Source: Plectosphaerella cucumerina | Lineage: Eukaryota > Ascomycota > Sordariomycetes > Glomerellales > Plectosphaerellaceae | NCBI GenBank assembly: GCA_020746995.1 | Contig: JAGPXD010000003.1 | Coordinates: forward strand, 4,650,001 to 4,714,000 | Length of the DNA stretch: 64,000 nt | Reading direction: 5' to 3' | Made by a program: the position numbers and the translations under genes | Shown here: one piece after another, positions 42,587-51,621 of the stretch | How the letters are laid out: every line of letters starts with the position of its first letter | Numbering within the stretch: position 1 is the first letter of the stretch | The notes under the pieces: generated by a model | Seen by the model: only the letters and a program-made list of their open reading frames with translations | Told to the model about the DNA's origin: nothing | Database searches by the model: none

Positions 42587-43447
42587 TCACCTCATCCTCG
42601 GCCCGCTGGGAAGCCCTCCTCCCCGTCGCGGCCCGCTCGGCAACCCTCCCATCCTACCACCACCACCGCCACCGCCTCCCCCAGAGAAGTTCGAGAAGCC
42701 TTCATCCGTGTTCGACCACGGCGCATTCGCACCGACGTACGGCCTCCCACCACCTCCACCACCCCTCGGTCCCGGTTCGTAAGCTCCCCCCGGCGCGAAC
42801 CTGTCCTCATAGTCTCCTCCACCACCTCCTCCCGACGGCGGCGGCTGGAACGGTCCCTGTCCTCCCGACGGGCTCACCGTCCTGCTGCCCCCCCACAACC
42901 TCTGCTTCAGCCTATCCTGCGCCGAGCCTCCCCCAGGCCCAGCCGACGCCGCCGCATCCCTCTGATACGGGCTGGCGGCCTGATAACTCCCCGCACGCTG
43001 TCCCGCGACCGGCCTCCCCATATCACCACCCGGCGGCAGCTGCTGCTGCTGCGAAAACGGACTGGCCCTCGCCGCCGGCGCACCGCGTCCCTGTCGCAGA
43101 CTCTGAGGCGCATCCTGCCGCGGTGCCGAGGGGTTGCTATCCCACAGCGAGCTCAGGGAGCCGGCCGGCCCCGCCTGCTGCGGTTGCTGGCCCATGGCGC
43201 CGTAGCGCGCGCCGACCTGGCTCTGCGGCTGCACGAGGACGGGCGCGACGGGCGGCGGGGCCTTTGGGTCAGGTGGCAGCCAGCCGGGGAAGGGGCGTCC
43301 TTTTTCCGTGTAGTATGCCCTCAGGACGCGGCAGACGTGGGTGTCGTCTTCGGTGTCGCCATCGTTCTCGCTCTGCAGGATGCGGGATTGGAGGTTCGAG
43401 AAGGATGAGGAGGTGGTGGTGAGGATCCTCGAGTACCACGAGGCCAT
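42587..43447 (-). CDS. Mso1-like Sec1-binding protein
   Basis: Likely exocytosis factor that binds the SM protein Sec1 at the plasma membrane. It has one exon and 286 residues. The first 60 residues match the Sec1-binding region of the Mso1 family: SWYSRILTTTSSSFSNL, then GDTEDDTHVCRVLRAYYTEK and PFPGWLPPDPKAPPP. The rest is low-complexity and apparently disordered, rich in Gln, Pro and Gly. It ends in glycine runs broken by aromatic residues and two LPSGPR repeats. Only the N-terminus is diagnostic. The next gene downstream on the same strand is the Rab GAP, but the two have separate promoters. The family name is from memory of the Pfam Sec1-binding region. Confidence 0.8.
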   Translation of the reverse strand: MASWYSRILTTTSSSFSNLQSRILQSENDGDTEDDTHVCRVLRAYYTEKGRPFPGWLPPDPKAPPPVAPVLVQPQSQVGARYGAMGQQPQQAGPAGSLSSLWDSNPSAPRQDAPQSLRQGRGAPAARASPFSQQQQLPPGGDMGRPVAGQRAGSYQAASPYQRDAAASAGPGGGSAQDRLKQRLWGGSRTVSPSGGQGPFQPPPSGGGGGGDYEDRFAPGGAYEPGPRGGGGGGRPYVGANAPWSNTDEGFSNFSGGGGGGGGGRMGGLPSGPRRGGGLPSGPRMR

Positions 43448-44102
43448 GGTCTAGCTTGGTTTTGCCCGCAGGAGGGCCTGCGCGGGCTACAGGGGAGAGT
43501 TGTCGGGGGCGAGAGAGGTGTGGTCGGTCCACGTTCGTCGGTTGAAGGAAGAGGCGCGAAAAGGAGGGGTTCTCGGCGATTGTCTCTTGTGGTTTCTTGG
43601 GTGTGCAAACTTCGGTGGACGCTGGAGATGATCTGGAGACCGCGGTCGTGTCCGGCTCTTATGGCTGATTATGCGAAGGGGAGAGCTCGTCTGAAGTTGG
43701 CTTTGTTGCGTCTAGAGGCGAAGTTTCAAGTCGACACTCCTGAGGGGAGACTGGGAGAGAGTGACGAAGAGGCTCCGGTGCGGGAACCGACCGCTTCAAG
43801 GCCAAGGCGTTCGACGGCAAGTGGGGCGCATGGTGCCTAAGTGGACGCCACACTTACCTGACGACATTGCCTCATTATTGGTCGGATGCTTCTGCTCAAA
43901 AGCGGGTACGGATCCGAGTCGGTGAGCGTTGCTCGGTGAAAACACCACATCACCATCACGAGCAACAAACGTCCAGTCCATGCAACTTGGCGTACAGCCA
44001 GGGGGTATATTGCTTTTGTTCTTTCCGTGACCCGTTTCCGCATGTACAAAAGGAGAAATGACAACTAGCAATGCTATCTGATACAGTTGAGAGACGGGCT
44101 TC
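43448..44102. other. Mso1-like promoter and MAK16 3' region
   Basis: No gene is seen in the 655 bp between two minus-strand genes. Confidence 0.55.
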
Positions 44103-45137
44103 TTACCACGTCAGCTCCTCGGCAATCTTGGGCCGCTCGACCGCCTTCTGCTTCAGGCGCTTGTTGTTCATCTTGATCGCCCGGCCGCGCTTTCTCTTGT
44201 CGCCCGCCTTGCCCTTGCCCTTGGCATCCTCATCGCTGTCCTCCTCATCCTCGTCGTCCTCATCGTCCTCGACATCGTCGTCGTCGCTGCCGAGCCAGTC
44301 CTGGATGTCCTCGAGACCCTCGTCCTCGCTCTCCTCAATGTCCGAGACGTACTCGACCTCGCGCTCGTAGTCGCTCTCGTCCTCGGCCTCGGCATCGGCC
44401 TCGCTCTCCTCCTCAGACTCGACGCCGGGGTCGAGGTCCTTGTCGCGCTTGGCCTGGCCCTCCTTCTCCATGGCGCCGAGCACCTTCTTCCAGATGGACT
44501 CGCTGACGTTGAGGGGCTGGTCGCCGTAGGCGCCCGACCGTAACCGCTCGACGAGCTCCCTCTCGATGGTCCGCTCCAGCTTGGCGGCGGCCTCGGCCTT
44601 GCGCTCGCGGGCCTCCTCGCGGTTCCGCACCTTGTTCGGCAGCTTGGGCACCAGCTTCTCGCCCAGGCGCGCCTCCTCGGCGGCGATCTTGCGCATGCGG
44701 ATGTTGACCTGCGTCAGCCGCGTCAGGCGCTGCTTGCACTTGTGGATCATGAAGTTGGGCCAGTAGATGAGCCTCTGGTCGATCATCTCCAGCGCCTTGG
44801 CGTAGTTGGTCGGCAGCTTGATCTTCTCCCACAGCCGGGACGGGGTGTGTGCTCGCTCAATCGTCTTCATGTAGAGGTAGAGGGTGTCTTTGGTCGGGTG
44901 ACGCCTGACCGTGGCGTACCGGGAGTTGGCGAGGGGGCACGACTGCCTGTTGCAGAAGCCCGTGACGTTCATCTCATTTCTGCAGAACGTCTGCTTCTTG
45001 TCTGTGCTGTAGAGGGGGGAGATAGGTCAGCGAAAGGGCAATCATAGCCGGGAGCAATCGGGCGAGACGTACTGAATCTTGAAGGCACAGAACTGGGTGT
45101 TGATGATCTCCCAGATCACGCTGTCCGAAGCCGCCAT
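44103..45137 (-). CDS. mak16: MAK16 ribosome biogenesis protein
   Basis: Nucleolar protein required for 60S subunit assembly and early pre-rRNA processing. Exons are 45137-45073 and 45006-44103; the intron is 66 nt and the product is 322 residues. The N-terminal Cys-rich region runs VIWEIINTQFCAFKI, TFCRNE, GFCNRQSCPLANSRYATV and is the family signature. A helical middle includes LIYWPNFMIHKCKQRLTRL. The C-terminus is strongly acidic with Asp/Glu runs and then a basic KRKRGRAIKMNNKRLKQKA, ending EELTW. The splice CA|C gives KIHTDKKQ. The gene is divergent from the MnmE/Mss1 gene across a 547-bp shared upstream region. Confidence 0.96.
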
Positions 45138-45684
45138 TGTTGCAGTCTTTTCTCACTACGCTTCGGGCGTAGAACCGTACTGTGTCGTGTTGGTCTCGGG
45201 GTAGCGTTGCAGAAGGGAGAAGCAGCCCGTGACCGCCTCGTTGAATGATGTTCGGGGGACGGCTTGTAGCTCTGTAGCGGGGCCCTGGGATTTTTTTCTC
45301 TGAGGACGGGGAGGTTGAACCAAAAAAAAATCTGGGAGAACGCTGCGACTGCTGCGCTAGCAGGCACGAAATGCGGAGCGGCGCTAGACCGCAACGGGCC
45401 CAAGCAGCCCCACCCAAGCCTGCAGCTCCAGCCAGTGGGCGGCAGCGTTTAACAGGCCAATCAACGTACGCCATTTACACAGTTCCGGCCTTCTGCTCTT
45501 CCGTCCTAGAATCCCAACCTCGAGGTCCGGATGTGCTCCATCCCGTCTCACCTGCAGCTCCCGCGTTTCCCACCACACCACACACACTGGCAGCACAGCC
45601 ATGTAAGCTCGCCAAAAACAGCACATCAATTGTACGCGCATAGAGAGAGAGAGGTCGTTTGTTGTTGGCTTGTTCTCCGCGCTG
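45138..45684. promoter_or_regulatory. Divergent promoter of MAK16 and MnmE/Mss1 genes
   Basis: These 547 bp separate the two start codons. An A9 run is at 45321-45329. A C-rich and CA-rich segment lies near 45560-45600. No TATA box stands out, as is usual for housekeeping pairs. Confidence 0.5.
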
Positions 45685-47828
45685 ATGCTCCCCTCCGGCC
45701 GACGGGTCTTGAGTCTCGGCCGGTTCCGGACTATCCTGTCAGGCGCAGCAGCAACAGCGGCAGCACCAACATGGTCATGCCCGCCCGTCAGCACCGGGCG
45801 ACGACGCCTCCCGCCCCGTCCTGGGCCCGCCCTTGAACGTCATCTATCGTTGGCATCAACGTCGCTCTCAGCTCGTCGGAGGCCGCAGGGCGCGAGGGGG
45901 CCGTTCTTGTCAAGCCACAAGTCCTTCTCAGAGCTGCACCCGGACGCACCAGCCTTCACCAGTGCTGACGACACTATCTACGCCCTGTCAACCGCCCAGG
46001 GTCGCGCAGGTATCGCTGTCATCCGGATCTCAGGCCCTCGGTGCCTTGATGTGAGAACCCCTTCGAACTTTTGCGCCCCCTCTCCCCCTCCCCTCACCTC
46101 TGCCCCCACCCCGTGAGAAGTATCCGCGGATAGACAAGGCGGCTAACCTCATCATGGTAGGTCTACAGAGGCCTATGTCCGGCCAAGGCCCTGCCTAGGG
46201 GCCGCCACGCCACCGTGCGGACCTTGTTGAACCCCCGTGTCACGGACGGCTCAGACGTCCTGGACTCGCACGCCATCGTCCTCTACTTTCCTGGTCCGAA
46301 TACGGTGACCGGTGAGGATGTCTTGGAACTGCACGTGCACGGGGGCCAGGCCACCGTCAAGGCTGTTCTCGCCGCCATCCCTCGGTGTGCGGGTCCCATC
46401 GCGGAACATGGCCGTGATGTCCCCGGGCTGATACGCTACGCTGAGCCGGGCGAGTTCACCAGGCGCGCCTTTCTCAACGACCGACTCGACCTCGCGCAGG
46501 TGGAGAGCCTTGGGGACACCCTCGCCGCGGATACAGAGCAGCAGCGGCGCGCGGCCGTCCGCGGAAACTCCGGAGCTCTCGGGCGGACGTACGACGGCTG
46601 GCGCTCGCGTCTCCTCCTCGCCCGGGGCGAGATCGAGGCCCTCATCGACTTTTCCGAAGACCAGCACTTTGACGAGTCGCCGACCGAGCTCCTCCACAAT
46701 GTGAGCACGCTGGTGCGGGATATGCTTCAAGATATCAAGCGCCACGAGGCCGCGAGCACGCGAACCGAGCTGCTGCGCAGCGGCATCCGAATCGCCCTCG
46801 TCGGGCCCCCGAACGCCGGCAAGAGCTCCCTCATGAACCTCGTCGTTGGCCGCGAAGCGTCCATCGTCTCCACCGAGGCCGGCACCACGCGCGATATTGT
46901 CGAGGTCAGCCTGGATATCAGGGGCTATCTCTGCTCCTTCGCCGACACGGCAGGGTTCCGGAGCAGGACGCCGCCACCAACCCCTGACGGTGGCCCCAGC
47001 GGCGGCGAGATCCACATTGGCATCGTCGAGGAGGAGGGTATTCGGCGCGCCAAACAAAAGGCACTCGATTCGGACATTGTCATCGTCCTGGCCTCGGTCG
47101 AAGGGACCCCTGGCGGGGGCTTCAGGATTGGCTACGACGAGGAGACGCTACGGCTCGCTGCGCAGGCGCAGTCATCTCTCCTCGTCGTCAACAAGCGTGA
47201 CGCCGTGGACGCGGCCGTCTTTGCGAGGCTCCTGGAACAATTTACGGCCGACGTTGCCCGACTTGTTCCAGACCTCGCCGGCCACCAGATCATCCCCGTC
47301 TCATGCAATGAGGCAGCACAGCCCACCTATTCGCCGTCGTCGTCGTCGCCATTACCCGCCGGAAAAGACGCCGTCGATCCCGGCAGCATCCACGCCTTCA
47401 TCGACCGTCTCGCTGCCTCCTTCGAAGGTATGACGTCCCTCCCGCCCGAGATGCAGGACCTGCTAGGCGTCACGGAGCGCCAGAGACAGCTCCTCGAGCG
47501 GTGCCGCCTCTGGCTCGAAGAATACATGGCCACGGCTCTGGCAGACGAGCCTTCCGCCACCGAGGACCCCGACATCGTGCTCGCCGCCGAACATCTGCGC
47601 TTCGCCGCCGAGTGTCTCGCCAAGATCACAGGCCGCGGCGACTCCGGCGATGTCGAGGACGTCCTCGGCGTCATATTTGAAAAGTGAGTTACATCCCAGG
47701 CAGAAAGGGGGGAAGGGGGAAGGGGGGGAAAGGGGGGCGTTCGTCAGCGCCCACCCCTTCAGTAGCCAGGCCAGCCGTTTAATCGTCATATGACTAATCA
47801 TTCTTGCAGGTTCTGTGTAGGAAAATGA
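45685..47828 (+). CDS. mss1: Mitochondrial tRNA-modification GTPase (MnmE/Mss1)
   Basis: Installs, with MnmG/Mto1, the carboxymethylaminomethyl-type modification on wobble uridine of mitochondrial tRNAs, using a folate and GTP hydrolysis. Exons are 45685-46050, 46161-47683 and 47810-47828; the product is 635 residues. An Arg/Ser/Ala-rich mitochondrial presequence is followed by the N-terminal folate-binding domain (DDTIYALSTAQGRAGIAVIRISG). The GTPase domain has G1 GPPNAGKSS (337-345), G2 EAGTTRD, G3 DTAG and G4 NKRD (466-469). The family's C-terminal catalytic motif is FCVGK (631-635) with Cys632. That motif is encoded entirely by a 19-nt last exon after a 126-nt G-rich intron. The start is the first in-frame ATG; the frame is open further upstream but has no ATG. 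Confidence 0.95.
47705..47738 (+). repeat. Four-run G-tract in MnmE/Mss1 intron 2
   Basis: G runs of 6, 5, 7 and 6 (47707-47712, 47715-47719, 47722-47728 and 47732-47737) are separated by only 2-3 A residues on the sense strand, near the 5' end of the last intron. The pattern satisfies the standard four-run G-quadruplex rule. Intronic G runs can influence splice-site use; that role is inferred. Confidence 0.8.
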
Positions 47829-48480
47829 GAGGATTCGTCAGGTAGGTAATCTATAATACAAAAAAACCACCACCAAACCAAAAAAAGAGGGCACCGCGAG
47901 GTGTCCATGCAGATCTAGGTCTACCCACGAGTTACCCCCGAGGGCCTCGCGCGCGCGTCATGTGCTCCCACCCGCAGATCCTTACAAACAAAATCTCCAA
48001 CCGTCTATAGAAAAGACAAAGGCGACCAACCAATTTCCCAACGCTGAAGGGGGCCAGCCCCTGTTGCAGTTTTGAACCGTCCCCATCCTTCAGTACCCGG
48101 GACTCCCCGTTACTCCTGATGGTGTTACAGTGTGGCGATATGTCAGGGGCTCTTCCCGTGACCTGGCGGGTCGTGCCCCCCACGCCAGGCGAGGATGGCA
48201 GAGAAGAACCCCCAGTTTGCTGCGGAATAGTTCCTCGGCCCAGGCGCGGCACAGCCGCCACCGGTCGACAAGCTCGAGGATCCAGAATGATGACCGCAGA
48301 TGTGGACGACCCCAGATATTCGCCATGAGTGGCCCGATGGCCGTTGATGGATGTGGGGGGAGGCACATCTGTGGTGTGGGCTGTAGGGCGTGCGGCAACA
48401 CGGTCAAGGCCGTGGGGCCCTCCCGGCGTGGCGCCCGGAGAGCATGCCGGCCACAGCTCTACATCGGACTTGGAGATCTT
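47829..48480. other. Convergent 3' region
   Basis: Between the ends of the MnmE/Mss1 gene (+) and the tandem-repeat protein gene (-). A-rich stretches (A6-A7) occur at about 47860-47890. No gene is seen. Confidence 0.55.
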
Positions 48481-48711
48481 CTATTTGTCCTCCTCGTCGT
48501 TGTAGCCGGAGCGGCCCTTGTTCTCGCCCTCGTCGTCATCGTCGCCCTTGTTGTAGCCGGAGCGGCCCTTGTTCTGGCCCTCGTCGTCGTCGTCTCCCTT
48601 GTTGTAGCCGGAACGGCCCTTGTTCTGACCCTCCTCATCTCCGTCCTTGTTGTAACCGGAGCGGCCAAAGACGGCAGAGGTGGGAGCAAACATGAGAGTG
48701 AAGCCGGCCAT
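48481..48711 (-). CDS. 76-residue tandem-repeat hydrophilic protein
   Basis: Unrecognised small protein. A mildly hydrophobic N-terminus (MAGFTLMFAPTSAVF) is followed by repeats of GRSGYNKGDDDDEGQNK: one 16-residue copy, two of 17 residues and a final partial GRSGYNDEEDK. Composition is dominated by Gly, Asp, Glu, Asn and Lys, hydrophilin-like, and almost certainly disordered. No dibasic KR processing sites are present. The promoter looks strong: TATAAAAG lies 186 bp upstream and an A/C-rich leader (CATC, CACT, CAAC) precedes the ATG, the style of abundantly expressed fungal genes. The frame stays open upstream, but the TATA box lies inside that extension, so MAGFTL is taken as the start. No function is assigned. 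Confidence 0.7.
   Translation of the reverse strand: MAGFTLMFAPTSAVFGRSGYNKDGDEEGQNKGRSGYNKGDDDDEGQNKGRSGYNKGDDDDEGENKGRSGYNDEEDK
48505..48660 (-). repeat. 51-bp tandem repeat within the small-protein gene
   Basis: Coding tandem repeat, about three full units of 48-51 bp with a partial fourth, starting GGCCGCTCCGGCTACAACAA on the gene strand. Units differ by a few synonymous changes and one Gln/Glu exchange, so they are not freshly duplicated copies. Confidence 0.85.
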
Positions 48712-48896
48712 TGTGGATGAAGCTTGGTGGGGAGTAGGTTGATAGTGGGAGTGAAGTGCGGGCTGGGATATATAAGATATGTTGGTATATGAAGAGGCTT
48801 TGGAGTTGATGTGGGAGTGATGGTGCTTGTGACTGGAGTGTTGATGCTGATGCTGATGCTGAGAGATGGATGCTGGATCACGGGGAGGGCAGAGGA

Positions 48897-48904
48897 CTTT
48901 TATA
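48897..48904 (-). promoter_or_regulatory. TATA box of the tandem-repeat protein gene
   Basis: TATAAAAG on the gene strand, 186 bp upstream of the ATG. Between the two the leader is rich in CATCA and ACAAC-type sequence with few G. A second TATATA-like stretch lies nearer the ATG (about 48768-48775). Confidence 0.6.
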
Positions 48905-50816
48905 ACTTTGGGATCCAGAATGTATGCCCACATCTGAAGACACTCTAGGCAACGATACGAGTACAAGATGTCGGCCCTGTGAGGTGACATGCAGGCTCGA
49001 CGGGGAGGCGCGGTGAGGGCTAGGGAATCTCTGGCCCCCGAGCCGAGGGGTCCGCGCCCCCAAGCAGAGGTGACATGGTGGACGCCGAGGGGAGGCGGTC
49101 CACAGGAGGCATGGAATAACCGGAGTATCTGGCTGCGACAGCCTCCCTGGACCCCTCGATCTGGTGTTCAGCATTGCGTGGCAGGGGGGAGGCTGAAGGG
49201 GGGGTTGCTGACAGCAAGCCGGGAAGGGTGCAAGCGACGCCGTTCCCAAGGAGTTGGGTCGCGAGATGGTGGGGGGTCAAAGCAGGGGTAGGGCGTGGAA
49301 GCAACAGCAGCAGGTCGCGGCCGCGGGGCACGACTGGAGGTACCCTGCAACGTCCTACAATATCCAGGGCAAAAGGACCCAGTAGGATGAATGTGTGCGA
49401 AGGCAGGCAGTGAGACGTGAAGGAAAGCCTAGAAGGAAAAATGGAAGGAACAGCGCCCAATCAGCCATGATATGTGTACCCGTATGCGTACCGCTGTACC
49501 CAGGTCACGTAGGGCTGAACGTGGTACAACGTCAGCTGGGCCTGGTGTTCCTCACACCTCGTGGTACGGAACGCTAAGCCTCGGCCGTGCCTCAACTGGC
49601 TGATGGTGACATGCCCGCGCGAAGAGAGATGCCCGAAATGCCCCCATTGTCCGTCCTTGTTCCTGTCTAGATGTCTCTAGATGCTCCCAGATGGTTGTGG
49701 TGGAGGCGGAATGGCGTCGGGGCCTATAACCAGCCTCGCACATGGCGGAGGTGTCGAGAATAGGGTACGTACTGTAGGCACTCGCCACAAGTATCGTGCA
49801 ACATGACCAGAAATGGACACCTCTTGGACGACTAGGCAGGCAGCTCTTGTCCATGGACTGGTCCAGTCCTGAATGGACACCGAGGGCCCCCAAGAAAATT
49901 GTTGCTGACTCTTTGCCGGTCTCATGAACTCGGTGGGCGAAGGCGCCGAGGTGAGACCGTGGTAGCAGCTGGCGTACAAAAAAGGTTGACAGAAGGTAAG
50001 ATGGGGTTTCCTGGCTGTGTGTGTAATAATAAAACGCGACTAACGAGGTACGATGCTCCCAAGCGGCGGGTTGGGTCACCCCCTGGCCAGGGGGGCCACG
50101 AGGGGGGGTCAACCCCCGGCCGGACCAGGGTGATGGATGAGAATGACGTTCGTGGTGAAGCACAGCGGAGATGAGCGAGAAGAACGGGGGCATATGGAAA
50201 CAGGCCCATGGCACGCCCTTTGCATGGCGTGGTCGGTCGGCGACCAGATGCAGAAGGGGGGCGACATTTGGGACGAGACTCGCAGGCAGTCCATGTCCGT
50301 CGGGCATGGTACGGAGTTAGGAGATGATGAGGCGGAGTGATGGGATGTCGGAGACTTCTACGACCATGTGGCCTTGTTTCTGATGTGCTGCCATTGGAAT
50401 CGCGGGGACTGGCGGGTGGCCGATTCTGGCACCAGCGGACACCGAGCCAATGCCCGGCCAGGCCCGACCATCTCGCGGGGGTGACGTCGGGACGCGCAAA
50501 CGGCGAGGGCGATGCCAGCGTGTGGGTGACTGCCTAGCCCAGCAACCTAGGATAGGCGGCTCTGAATGTTGCTGGAGTTGCGAGCTTGAGAAAAGTGACG
50601 GCAAAGCGTCGCAGCCGTGAGCTGAAGCCTCCGAATCGCCCCGGCTCACGGTCCATCCGCGCCCGAGCCGGGCTTTGCGTTCGAGCATGGAAGGTGCGGG
50701 ACGTGTCGAGAAACGCCGAGGTAGATCTTCGGTCTTCGCCGGCGCGGGGGCGGGCGAGCGTGACTGAGGGCCGTCTGACAAATACCGGGCTCATCGAGGC
50801 GAGCAGAACATGACAT

Positions 50817-50844
50817 GGCAGGGCAGGGCAGGGCAGGGCAGGGC
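50817..50844 (+). repeat. (GGGCA)n pentanucleotide repeat
   Basis: About five tandem GGGCA units. The regularly spaced GGG runs give potential for G-quadruplex formation on the plus strand. Confidence 0.85.
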
Positions 50845-51591
50845 CCCAAACAAACACAGCGGTACGGTGACGTCTGGGGGCCCGTGGCAGCACGCATGCA
50901 CGCACATGCCAATGCCTGTCTGTCGTCTTTTTGCGAAGGCCTCCGGTGTGACTCAGCGGGGCCACGGCCGAGTTTGGTGATATGTCTGTCCAATTCGGAG
51001 GGCGGCAGTACGAGAAACGCAGTCGGCTGCCACAGGAGCCGGCGGGTGATGCGGATGATTGGACTCGAGGCGACCGCGGCGCGTAGGTATCCGAATAGAC
51101 GCTGGCGCCTACCACTGCGAGCGGGTCAAGCTCTCACCGACAGGGCAGCGTGTGGCCCTAGGCTGCGGGTTTGGAGTGAGAGCGGGTACGGATGCGCGTA
51201 CCAGGTACTGTAGAGCTGACAGATGGGTGGATAAATGGTAGAGCTTCTAAAAGCAGAATACGGCGGTACTGTAACCGCGGGAATACGACCATTGTTGGGG
51301 TCGGGATCCAGCGCGGGGGGGCATATTCCCGTCTGCCTGCTGCCATGGGCACTGGACACCGGGGGCGTGAGTAAGCTGAAGATGATGGAAAGGAGTTTGA
51401 GGTAAGAGGATAGTTCGAACGTGAGAATGTGAGGTTGTCGTGAGCACCAGGCAGCATCAGTGGCAAATGCAGGCGGTAGACGGGAGGATGTGCCGCAGGG
51501 TTGGGAAGTCGCGTCCGGCATCCCGTCGATGGCAGGTGCGTTCCAGCACTGTGGTGTCGTCAGGGGCCGCGGCAGGGGCAGGCAGGGACAG

Positions 51592-51621
51592 GGGCAAGAA
51601 CCATCTGTCTGGTTCTTGCCC
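51592..51621. repeat. Perfect 12-bp inverted repeat (hairpin)
   Basis: GGGCAAGAACCA (51592-51603) and TGGTTCTTGCCC (51610-51621) are exact reverse complements around a six-base loop TCTGTC. Located in gene-free DNA. Confidence 0.9.

Noticed and set aside
45531..45684. Upstream extension of the MnmE/Mss1 frame
   Set aside because: The extension has no in-frame ATG close to the gene. The ATG at 45685 directly precedes a mitochondrial-type presequence.
48505..48660. Spaced repeats as a CRISPR-like array
   Set aside because: The repeats are directly abutting, in frame and coding, with no unique spacers, and this is eukaryotic DNA.
48481..48711. Ustiloxin/phomopsin-type ribosomal peptide precursor
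   Set aside because: Repeats lack KR or other dibasic kexin sites. No DUF3328-type or tyrosinase-like tailoring gene is nearby, and the signal peptide is weak.
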